Of a stretch of 34,250 bases of DNA, positions 24,655-31,580 are shown in pieces; within the stretch, counting starts at the first letter, position 1; every line of letters starts with the position of its first letter. The position numbers and the translations under genes were made by a program. The stretch comes from Maribacter sp. (GTDB lineage: Bacteria > Bacteroidota > Bacteroidia > Flavobacteriales > Flavobacteriaceae). The stretch spans positions 1 to 34,250 of the forward strand of contig JARFRH010000148.1 of NCBI GenBank assembly GCA_029287355.1. Direction: 5' to 3'. The notes beneath the pieces are model-generated. The model saw only the letters and a list, made by a program, of their open reading frames with translations, was not told the DNA's origin and searched no databases.

Positions 24655-25434
24655 TTATTCAAGTTCTTGTAGCTCTTTTTTTAAAATGTTTCTGAAGCGA
24701 GTTTCACTTAAATAGTGATCTTCCAGTAGTTTACCGTCGTGCAAAAGATTGAACACGCCAAAACCAGAGGGTGCTGCTTTAGCTTCTTGAACTGTTTCCA
24801 GTTCCTTTATTTTTAGTTCAATGTCAAAATCCATCGCGACATTCAACAAAGCCTCAACTGATTTTTCATGCCACGGACATTGATTCGCATATAACAAATG
24901 CCAGCCTTTATATTGTGCTTGTTGTGCCGTCCAATTCATAAATTTGGGATCAGCTGCAGTAGTTTCCCATTTTTTTGAAAGCAGCTCAAACCTGTCCTTC
25001 TTGGCTAGCACTTCAAAACCCTTATTTTCAAAGATGCTTTTATCGGCCAACCAGGCACCTTTACTGGTCATAGCGCATACGCCTGACATTCCTGTTGACT
25101 TGGCTTCCTTTTCGACCTCATTCAACAATAGGCTTCCGTAGCCTTGATTTCGGTCTTTTTTGGAATACACAAGAATACAATGAATGAACATAAGGTTATC
25201 CGCTTGAATTGGGCGCCATGCTTTATTCGCGGGTATATGCTCAATGAAGCCTAGCATCCTATCTGTATTATCCTTTAAGATCTTCATCCGTAGCCCCTCC
25301 TCGTATCTTTTTACGAACCATTTTCGTTTACTTTCAAAACCAGGGTTGGCAATGTCTTTCACGCAAAAAAGAGTTTCCTCTTTGACATTTTGTGGTGTTA
25401 CCTCTATAATCTTAATGGCATTCATCTTTTGCAT
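24655..25434 (-). CDS. GNAT acetyltransferase with YoaP-type C-terminal domain
   Basis: This 259-residue protein has an N-terminal GNAT fold; the acetyl-CoA loop is RNQGYGSLLLNEVEKEAK near 95-112. The C-terminal half resembles YoaP domains, with ANQCPWHEKSVEAL near 183-196 carrying a Cys that could be redox-active, and APSGFGVFNLLHDGKLLEDHY near 220-240. Such proteins transfer an acetyl group to an unknown acceptor. Start codons at 25434 and 25425 are both ATG. The FMN-binding lipoprotein gene lies 14 bases upstream in the same run. Confidence 0.75.
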   Translation of the reverse strand: MQKMNAIKIIEVTPQNVKEETLFCVKDIANPGFESKRKWFVKRYEEGLRMKILKDNTDRMLGFIEHIPANKAWRPIQADNLMFIHCILVYSKKDRNQGYGSLLLNEVEKEAKSTGMSGVCAMTSKGAWLADKSIFENKGFEVLAKKDRFELLSKKWETTAADPKFMNWTAQQAQYKGWHLLYANQCPWHEKSVEALLNVAMDFDIELKIKELETVQEAKAAPSGFGVFNLLHDGKLLEDHYLSETRFRNILKKELQELE

Positions 25435-25448
25435 TAAAATTCATCTAT

Positions 25449-26123
25449 TTATTTTGGCATTAGGTATTCCTTATATTTTTTCAATCCTAAATTCATCATT
25501 TCAATCACACCATCACTGGTCATGGTCGCACCTGAAATGCCATCAACGACCATCCCATCATCCAATCTTTGTTCCATGTTCTTTTTGAGGATAAAGGAGT
25601 TTTCATCAAGATTTATTTTTGCGCCTACAAATTGGTTTTCAAAAGTACTTTGCGTAAGTGCAGCCCCATAGCCTTCTGATTCGGCCTTATGTTCAAAGGT
25701 TATTTTTTTAATTTCCAAGGTCTTCCTGTCAACCACTACATTAGCCCAAATGGCTCCGCCAAAGCCCTTACCTTGAATCGGAAGTATAACCATGTCCGTG
25801 TTTTTTATTTCAAATATGGGCATCGCAGAAACTTGCTGGGGTTTGGTTATGGCCTTATATAGGTCTATTGCCCTTTGCCTATTTATTGAGGTAACCGTGC
25901 CGTTGGCATCGATCTCTTTGAAAATCATCCATTCATCGCTGTTCGCGGCATCGGAGAAAGTAGGCACTGCAAATTTTGCCAGTTCCTTGATACTTGTAGG
26001 TAACTCGGCAACGGCAAGCGTTTCTTGTTTCGATACTTCGACTTTTGGTTTTGCTGTATCCGAATTTTCCTTGCAGTTCCATATCATGGGAACCAAAATC
26101 AACACTAATATTTTTATTTTCAT
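25449..26123 (-). CDS. FMN-binding lipoprotein (NqrC/RnfG-like FMN-bind domain)
   Basis: This 224-residue protein begins with a lipoprotein signal (MKIKILVLILVPMIWNC) ending in a lipobox with Cys 17. It should be lipid-anchored, facing the periplasm. The C-terminal part carries DGISGATMTSDG near 194-205, the motif at which ApbE-type flavin transferases attach FMN to the second Thr (Thr 202). The upstream 'GYGAALTQSTFENQFVGAKI' near 151-170 is typical of the FMN-bind domain. It probably passes electrons across the envelope. No ApbE or Nqr genes are in the window. Confidence 0.82.
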   Translation of the reverse strand: MKIKILVLILVPMIWNCKENSDTAKPKVEVSKQETLAVAELPTSIKELAKFAVPTFSDAANSDEWMIFKEIDANGTVTSINRQRAIDLYKAITKPQQVSAMPIFEIKNTDMVILPIQGKGFGGAIWANVVVDRKTLEIKKITFEHKAESEGYGAALTQSTFENQFVGAKINLDENSFILKKNMEQRLDDGMVVDGISGATMTSDGVIEMMNLGLKKYKEYLMPK

Positions 26124-26174
26124 TCCAGTGGTCTTTAAGAGTTTAAGCCAATATATATATTATCGATAAACCTT

Positions 26175-26732
26175 TCAGTCTCTTTTGATTAGCTGTTTTC
26201 TATAAGTGATTTTTTTATTGTCTACATCCCAAATCTCCATGACTGGCGTATCTGATTCGTATCCCTTTTCTGCTACATACTTTTCAAGTGATGGATACAC
26301 TTTCATCAGCCCAAGAACAATGGAAGGTATTCCCATATAGGGAAACTCGGCAACGAGATATTCCCCAATCGGGTATTCTGAGACTTCGAAATCGCTCTTC
26401 AAAGCTTCCAACTTATCAAAATCAGATTCTAGAATACACCCGACATCAGAACGTAATCGGCTCTTTTCTTCAGTCTTGGGATTGTCATAAAAAATGCCAA
26501 ATCCCTTTGTGGTTTCTATACCGTGATCATCGATTAATTTTTGGTAAACCCGATCTGAAACAATTCCACTTTGTGCGTAATCCCCGGTCATTTTTTCATA
26601 GACAAGTTTTTCGCCCCCACATTCCTGAATTATTGGGGATATGGTTGTAAATCCACCGTAATAGGTGAATGTTCCAATTATTACGGTTAGAAATAGCAGG
26701 AAAATGCCCAGAATTACTCTCTTCGTTTTCAT
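26175..26732 (-). CDS. membrane-anchored GyrI-like effector-binding domain protein
   Basis: The ATG at 26732 gives 185 residues; the longer frame would need a TTG. One N-terminal helix (about 7-26) is followed by a GyrI-like domain. The pattern 'VYEKMTGDYAQSGIVSDRVY' near 44-63 and 'FGIFYDNPKTEE' near 78-89 fits, as does a C-terminal strand with TPVMEIWDVDNKKITYRK. GyrI-like domains bind small molecules. A membrane-tethered form with no DNA-binding part could act as an envelope-side sensor or carrier. It lies 21 bases downstream of the SDR gene. Confidence 0.72.
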   Translation of the reverse strand: MKTKRVILGIFLLFLTVIIGTFTYYGGFTTISPIIQECGGEKLVYEKMTGDYAQSGIVSDRVYQKLIDDHGIETTKGFGIFYDNPKTEEKSRLRSDVGCILESDFDKLEALKSDFEVSEYPIGEYLVAEFPYMGIPSIVLGLMKVYPSLEKYVAEKGYESDTPVMEIWDVDNKKITYRKQLIKRD

Positions 26733-26753
26733 TTTACCCAATTTTTCAGGTCA

Positions 26754-27515
26754 TCAACCCGTCATCATTCCCCCGTCAACGACATGGATGCAACCCGTAA
26801 TAAATTTGCTATCTTCCGAAGCTAAGAATAGGGCCATGTCGGCAATTTCATCAGACTCCACATACCTACCAAAAGGCACGGTGGCCTCAAAACCTTTCAT
26901 TACCTCATTGGGATTTTCAGGAGAAATATCCTTTTCTATCCTCCGCATCATATCATTGTTGACCGGTCCCGGATGAATGGTGTTCACCCTAATTTTTCGT
27001 TCGGCATTTTCAAGAGCGGCTACGCGCATAATGCCGATTACGGCATGCTTAGTAGCCACATAAGCGCCCAGTCCGGCAAAACCTTTAAGTCCCGCTACCG
27101 AAGACGTAATCATAACACTACCCCCAACCTCCATCTTCGGAATAACATAATGACAACCCAACCAAACGCCTTTCAAGTTCACGGCAATGACCTTATCGAA
27201 CATCGCTTCTGGATATTCTGAAATAGGTTTAGAGGTTCCTTCGATGCCGGCATTGGCAAAAAAGATGTCAATCTTACCATGTACTTTCAAAGTATTTTTG
27301 ACGAACTTTTCATTATCCTCGGCTTTTGAGACGTCTGCAACGCAGTAAGAGATGTTCTCGTGGGCCAGAGCAAAGGTGGCTTTTTCCAAAGCTTCTTTAT
27401 CAAGGTCTACGATAACCACTTTAGCACCTTCTTTCAAAAAAAGATTTGCAGTGGCCATTCCTATTCCACCGGCACCACCTGTAATAATTGCTACCTTACC
27501 TTTTAATCGTTCCAT
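26754..27515 (-). CDS. short-chain dehydrogenase/reductase (SDR)
   Basis: This protein of about 253 residues (start at the second ATG, MERLKGKVAIITGG) is a classical SDR. The cofactor loop is TGGAGGIGMATA near 12-23, the N-A-G motif sits in FFANAGIEG, and the catalytic set is Ser of MITSSVAG with YVATKH. The Asp in VIVDLDKE near 34-41 suggests NAD(H) preference. HPGPVNNDMM follows the active site. It oxidises or reduces an unknown alcohol or ketone. The wider frame starts at 27536 but adds a non-family lead. It follows the WG-repeat gene by about 40 bases. Confidence 0.88.
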   Translation of the reverse strand: MERLKGKVAIITGGAGGIGMATANLFLKEGAKVVIVDLDKEALEKATFALAHENISYCVADVSKAEDNEKFVKNTLKVHGKIDIFFANAGIEGTSKPISEYPEAMFDKVIAVNLKGVWLGCHYVIPKMEVGGSVMITSSVAGLKGFAGLGAYVATKHAVIGIMRVAALENAERKIRVNTIHPGPVNNDMMRRIEKDISPENPNEVMKGFEATVPFGRYVESDEIADMALFLASEDSKFITGCIHVVDGGMMTG

Positions 27516-27557
27516 TTTAAGAATTTTTATTGTCATTCCCTTGAAAGGGGGAATCGC

Positions 27558-28193
27558 TTAGTTTTCCAAGGCTAATTTTCGCACATCCCAACCTTTTCCC
27601 TTGGTTTTTACCGCAACGGCTTTATCCGACAGTTTATTGACCCAAATTGAAGGAAGTTCATATCTGTTCTTTCGCATTTGAATATTTTCCCTTTCCCCGA
27701 AAAATTCCACAATTTTACCAGAACTATCCATCAGTACATCGTTAAATTTATAATCGAATACCGACATTTTGATTTCATTTTGACCCATAAGGACCTTTCG
27801 AAAGAGAACGCCAGTGGTATACCCATTTTCAAAAGACCGTACATTTAGAAATTGTGGTTCAATGACTACCACACCTGTTTTATCCATAAATCCGTAGAGT
27901 GGAATATCCCCCTCCATTTTCCATACAATGCACTTGCCTTCCTTGAACATTGGATAGCGAACTCCTTTGATATCCGACCTAGAAGTGTTTGCATCTTTGT
28001 TCCAAAGTAAATCACTCCTAAAATCGATAACCAAGGCGCCTTCCTGATTGATAAAACCCCATTGATTTCCTTGGCGAACAGCCGCCAAGCCATCACTGAA
28101 AGGAGCTATTTCGTCGATTCCTTTTAAGTCTTGCGAGAATGCCATTACCGGTAAGGCCAACACCACCATAAATACTACTATAATACGTTTCAT
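27558..28193 (-). CDS. secreted WG-repeat (KWG) protein
   Basis: This 211-residue protein has a signal peptide (MKRIIVVFMVVLALPVMAFSQ) and WG-type beta repeats. 'AAVRQGNQWGFINQEGALVI' near 37-56 is one repeat, and a second has LYGFMDKTGVVVIEPQF near 99-115 with its Trp replaced. WG-repeat proteins are common in Bacteroidota envelopes and probably mediate binding. It heads a minus-strand run of six genes (to 24061) and is preceded by an operator module. That places the SDR, GyrI-like, FMN-binding, GNAT and CPKC-protein genes possibly under the same control. Confidence 0.75.
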   Translation of the reverse strand: MKRIIVVFMVVLALPVMAFSQDLKGIDEIAPFSDGLAAVRQGNQWGFINQEGALVIDFRSDLLWNKDANTSRSDIKGVRYPMFKEGKCIVWKMEGDIPLYGFMDKTGVVVIEPQFLNVRSFENGYTTGVLFRKVLMGQNEIKMSVFDYKFNDVLMDSSGKIVEFFGERENIQMRKNRYELPSIWVNKLSDKAVAVKTKGKGWDVRKLALEN

Positions 28194-28500
28194 AAGCTGT
28201 AATTTTGAGTTTATGCTAAAGTATCGCCCCCATGCCTAATTAAATATGACGTTGGTCATGTGTGTCATGGTTCTTTGTTTTTCCAATGGGAGATTGACGG
28301 AACACCGCAAATCAAAACCAATGACATGTTTAGGTCATTTAGACCTGATTGAATCAAATTGTATCCCCCAACGGTCAAGGATCAGGCAAGTGGAAGCTGT
28401 TATCGAAAAAGTGAACAGTGAGTTGCTGAAATAAAATCCGAAGGTGGTATGGCCTGTATTTCGCTTTCGCTATTCGGAATACTGCATTCTGGCTTCAGGT
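28194..28500 (-). other. intergenic region with operator promoter, otherwise non-coding
   Basis: These 307 bases carry the minus-strand operator module for the WG-repeat gene at 28216-28258. The remaining part, up to the end of the DUF2267 gene, shows no convincing ORF; a 62-residue plus-strand frame starting at 28246 overlaps the operator and has no recognisable protein. No terminator hairpin with a T tract is evident. Confidence 0.45.
28216..28258 (-). promoter_or_regulatory. operator and -7 box before the WG-repeat operon
   Basis: Read on the minus strand, TGACcaacGTCA (28247-28258) is followed after 23 bases by TACTTTAG (28216-28223). The start codon follows at 28193. The plus-strand octamer at the same distance is not promoter-like, in keeping with the absence of a plus-strand gene. 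Confidence 0.6.
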
Positions 28501-28953
28501 TTAAAACATCAAATTGGTATAGATCATACTCTTCAAGTCTTTAGGCAGACTGCCGCGGATATCTTCCATTTCGCCTAGGGAAATATACTTCCTTAAGTAG
28601 ATAAATGTCGTATCAACATACCGTTCCGCAACCTCATCACTATATTCGAAGTCGTTGACCTCTGCAGGCCAATCGTGCGCACGAACCAAATCCAGAAATT
28701 CGGGCATGTGTTTGATCTTTGGTTTTTCTTTTTTGATATTCCAACCGTTTACATAGACTGCCTTAAGGAACATAGGCAACTGTGCAATTAACTGTAAGGA
28801 TTCTTCCGGTGGAATAATATCTCGCAGGGCGTGCATAATTGCCGTGAATATCCGACCTGCCTTATTGCGGTCATGGGGCATATTCATTTCCTTGGCATAG
28901 TCTTTCAAAAAGGTATTTCCTTCCGTTGCATATTGATTAAAATTAAGTGCCAT
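28501..28953 (-). CDS. DUF2267 family protein
   Basis: From the ATG at 28953 this is a 150-residue helical protein. FNQYATEGNTFLKDYAKEM near 4-22 and 'AGRIFTAIMHALRDIIPPEE' near 32-51 match DUF2267, as does LIAQLPMFLKAVYVNGW near 55-71. The frame is open back to 28980, but the -7 box at 28978-28985 sits there, so transcription must begin inside that extension and the later start is required. DUF2267 proteins are of unknown function and often neighbour stress genes. The upstream operator is shared with the broken hibernation-factor gene on the other strand. Confidence 0.8.
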   Translation of the reverse strand: MALNFNQYATEGNTFLKDYAKEMNMPHDRNKAGRIFTAIMHALRDIIPPEESLQLIAQLPMFLKAVYVNGWNIKKEKPKIKHMPEFLDLVRAHDWPAEVNDFEYSDEVAERYVDTTFIYLRKYISLGEMEDIRGSLPKDLKSMIYTNLMF

Positions 28954-28977
28954 GATTTCTAGTATTAAAGATTTGAC

Positions 28978-29051
28978 CAAAGTTTGGCATTCAGATATTG
29001 AAATGAAATGATTTAAGTCATTTTGGAAGAAGAATCGCTGTGATACCTTCT
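28978..29051. promoter_or_regulatory. bidirectional operator with two -7 boxes (DUF2267 / hpf pseudogene)
   Basis: The palindrome TGATttaaGTCA sits at 29009-29020. On the minus strand, after 23 bases, comes AAACTTTG (28978-28985), leading to the DUF2267 start at 28953. On the plus strand, after 23 bases, comes TACCTTCT (29044-29051), leading to the hpf pseudogene at 29075. The site repeats the two-way arrangement found at 5994. Confidence 0.58.
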
Positions 29052-29074
29052 AATAAAATGCTAAAATTTGAAAG

Positions 29075-29442
29075 ATGACCATACATATTCAATAGCTACA
29101 GATGCCTACGAGCGAATCATGGAGCACAATTGTTACGTGTAACCTTAGAAAATTAGCACACAAATTCGAGTTTCATTTCAGATGCGATGTAACATTTAAA
29201 TTGGGAACGCCAACCAGGGAAACGATACAATTTTCGAAATCGAGCCAAATGCCCCGGGGCCTAGAATATTTGCAGAATCAAATGCGGACAACTTTGAGAA
29301 GGCCGCGGCCGAAACCTTAAACAATCTGAAAAGGCAACTCCGAAAACGAAAGGAAAAATTCGGAAGACGTCAAAAAGGTATTAAAAATGAAGAAAATTGC
29401 CGTACCCGAACGATTTTTTGTGGATCTCAAAATATGCAATAG
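29075..29442 (+). pseudogene. broken ribosome hibernation factor gene (hpf pseudogene)
   Basis: Reading from the ATG at 29075 gives MTIHIQ, then a stop (TAG at 29093-29095), then a readable HPF-like stretch (LRKLAHKFEF) to about 29205. There the frame shifts by one. The rest continues with NAPGPRIFAESNADNFEKAA, matching the APGPLIFASSDEESFEAS segment of the intact hpf at 10397, and a basic helix RQLRKRKEKF. One nonsense change and one frameshift disable the gene. The natural stop is unclear, and the frame runs on to 29442. It keeps an operator-type promoter, so it was once part of the regulon. Confidence 0.72.
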
Positions 29443-29481
29443 AAGTAGTAATCATCATTGACTACGACATAGAACAGGATC

Positions 29482-29886
29482 TTATTCCTTTAACAAAAGC
29501 TGCAATTTGGCCAACAGCACCAACTCCGCCTTATTCTTTCCTGAAAAAGCGTCGGCAATGGCATTGGCAGTTTTCTTGGTTAAGGATATGATTTCCTCTG
29601 AGAAGGCATGTGGATGTTCTTGATAAAACTCCTTGAATTCCTCAAAACACTCCGCACCCGTTTTTTCATACTCTAAGAGCCAGTCGAAGACAATCTCGAT
29701 CTGGTTGGCGGCATCAGTACCATATCGATCTGTAAAATCATCTACGTATAGCCAATCTTCCTTTACGATTTCCTTTACTTTATCCCATTCCTTGACATGT
29801 ACACTGCCATCGCTAATAGCCACGGCATAGAATAACCTCCCCAGATTTTGATACAGGCCGTTCATCGTTTTCGGTGTATTTTTCAT
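29482..29886 (-). CDS. TerB-like helical protein
   Basis: This 134-residue all-helical protein has GRLFYAVAISDGSVHVKEWD near 16-35. This is the acidic 'A.aDG.....E' motif of TerB/DjlA-like domains that may bind metal. A second motif, FDWLLEYEKTGAECFEEFKE, lies near 67-86. TerB-like proteins are linked to tellurite and general stress responses, but the exact role is unclear. It lies between the hpf pseudogene and the histidine kinase, on the minus strand, with its own operator module. Confidence 0.6.
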   Translation of the reverse strand: MKNTPKTMNGLYQNLGRLFYAVAISDGSVHVKEWDKVKEIVKEDWLYVDDFTDRYGTDAANQIEIVFDWLLEYEKTGAECFEEFKEFYQEHPHAFSEEIISLTKKTANAIADAFSGKNKAELVLLAKLQLLLKE

Positions 29887-29909
29887 AATTGCGTATTACG
29901 TTGAGTGTA

Positions 29910-29952
29910 CTAAACTAAGATACCTGGCTTACGATTTCTATGATAAACATCA
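29910..29952 (-). promoter_or_regulatory. operator and -7 box before the TerB-like gene; overlaps the kinase promoter region
   Basis: On the minus strand TGATgtttATCA (29941-29952) is followed after 23 bases by TAGTTTAG (29910-29917), then the start at 29886. In the plus direction there is no -7 box at 23 bases. A perfect TATATTTG (29965-29972) for the histidine kinase lies only 12 bases away, so the same bound protein would overlap the kinase promoter. Confidence 0.58.
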
Positions 29953-29964
29953 GTTTGTATTTCA

Positions 29965-29972
29965 TATATTTG
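29965..29972 (+). promoter_or_regulatory. likely -7 box of the histidine kinase gene
   Basis: TATATTTG is a perfect TAnnTTTG box five bases before the kinase ATG at 29977, implying an almost leaderless transcript. No TTG lies 19-21 bases upstream; that space is occupied by the operator palindrome at 29941-29952. Confidence 0.4.
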
Positions 29973-29976
29973 ATTC

Positions 29977-31494
29977 ATGCGCGTTTTTCAAAAGAACAGT
30001 AATATTTTCAATCTGCTTTCAGAGGGGGTTTCCGAAGGGATTATTGTGGTTAATTCAGAGCAACTCATTGTTGCCACTAATTCTTCTGCAGAAGAAATGT
30101 TCGGTTATGAAAAGGATGAACTTGTCGGAAAAAACCTCGACACGATTATTCCAAAGAGATACCATCAAGCACACCATTCACACGTAAAAAACTTTATTTC
30201 AAGAAGTGAAAAGCGACAGATGGCCAAAGGGCTTGACCTTTCAGGTGTAGCTAAAGATGGAAAGGAATTTCCTGTTGAGGCGGGCTTAAATCCATTTAAG
30301 CTTTATGGGAACACATTTGTTATGGCCTTGGTCATAGATATTAGCGAACGAAAAGCAAGGGAAGAGGAACTCAGTCATTGGGCCAAGATTTTTGACGAAT
30401 CCCTGAACGAGATATTCGTTTTTGACAGGCACTCCTTAAAATTTATTAACGCAAATCAGGGCGCACAAGATAATATTGGCTACACTTTGGATGAGTTGCT
30501 GCGACTAACCCCTATAGATATCAAACCGGATATAGATGAAATAAGGTTTCGGAAACTTATTTCACCCCTGCTTAAAAAAACGAAAAAGAAAATTCAATTT
30601 GAAACTATACATCAGCGTAAAGATGGTAGCAGATATCCAGTTGAAGTACATTTACAACCCTCGAACTTTGGTCATCAGGAGGTATTTATTGCTATAATTC
30701 TAGACATAACCGAACGACACGATTATACCGAAAAACTCGAAAGAACCGTAAGGAAACGTACTGAGCAGCTTACGCAAGCTTTGGCCAAGGAGAAAGAGCT
30801 GAGCGAACTAAAAACGCGATTTTTATCCTTGGTGTCCCACGAATTCAAAACTCCCCTTAGTAGTATTTTGACTTCCATTACCTTACTGGGTAAATACACC
30901 CAGACCGAACAACAGGAAAAACGAGACAAACATGTGACCACAATACGTAACAAAGTAAAATATCTGGATACTATTCTGAATGACTTTCTTTCTGTGGAAC
31001 GTTTGGAGTCTGGCAAGGTCAATTATAAAGTAGAGTGCTTTCCCTTGAGCAAAGTAATCAACGAGGTAGTCTATGATTCGAACATGCTGCTCAAAGCGGG
31101 ACAAAAAATACAATATCCCGAGAATATTGATGATTTGATTATCACATTCGATGAAAAAATCCTTCAGCTCGCTTTATCCAATTTGGTACATAATGCTATC
31201 AAATATTCCCCCGAAAATTCGATCATTGATTTGCAAGTGGAAAATAAAGAGGATGCGCTCATTTTAAAAGTAATCGATGAAGGTATAGGTATTCCAGAGG
31301 CGGAACAGAAACACATTTTTAACCGTTATTATAGAGCTGTAAATGCTTTACTAATACAAGGTACCGGCATTGGCCTGAACACTGCCAAACAACATCTGGA
31401 GAATCTAGGGGCGACCTTGGAATTTGATAGCAAAGAGAACAATGGATCGACATTTATCGTATGCATCTGCAAAGAACCTACTACCAGCTATTAA
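29977..31494 (+). CDS. two-PAS sensor histidine kinase, no membrane segment
   Basis: This 505-residue cytoplasmic kinase has PAS1 (about 8-125), PAS2 (about 134-248), a short coiled linker, HisKA with the phospho-accepting His 288 (SHEFKTPL), and HATPase motifs. The motifs are Asn 406 (N box), DEGIG at 434-438 (G1) and GTGIGL at 462-467 (G2). PAS1 resembles the FixL haem PAS: IIPKRYHQAHHSHVKNF places His 66 where FixL has its proximal haem His, though the distal Arg is a Leu. It could therefore sense oxygen, NO or redox state. The response regulator gene follows 86 bases later. Ligand binding is inferred only. Confidence 0.9.
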   Translation: MRVFQKNSNIFNLLSEGVSEGIIVVNSEQLIVATNSSAEEMFGYEKDELVGKNLDTIIPKRYHQAHHSHVKNFISRSEKRQMAKGLDLSGVAKDGKEFPVEAGLNPFKLYGNTFVMALVIDISERKAREEELSHWAKIFDESLNEIFVFDRHSLKFINANQGAQDNIGYTLDELLRLTPIDIKPDIDEIRFRKLISPLLKKTKKKIQFETIHQRKDGSRYPVEVHLQPSNFGHQEVFIAIILDITERHDYTEKLERTVRKRTEQLTQALAKEKELSELKTRFLSLVSHEFKTPLSSILTSITLLGKYTQTEQQEKRDKHVTTIRNKVKYLDTILNDFLSVERLESGKVNYKVECFPLSKVINEVVYDSNMLLKAGQKIQYPENIDDLIITFDEKILQLALSNLVHNAIKYSPENSIIDLQVENKEDALILKVIDEGIGIPEAEQKHIFNRYYRAVNALLIQGTGIGLNTAKQHLENLGATLEFDSKENNGSTFIVCICKEPTTSY

Positions 31495-31580
31495 AAAATG
31501 ATCTATGAAAATATTTGAAGCCTGCCCAAATAGTAGTTGCAAATTACACCTGATCATTAAAAACGGATAAAAATAAGCAG

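Noticed and set aside
28246-28434. 62-residue plus-strand ORF after the WG-repeat gene
   Set aside because: It starts inside the operator palindrome and shows no family motif or ribosome site; probably chance.
29387-29458. Short frame MKKIAVPERFF after the hpf pseudogene
   Set aside because: Only 23 residues, overlapping the pseudogene end, with no recognisable domain; it may be a second decayed gene but cannot be supported.
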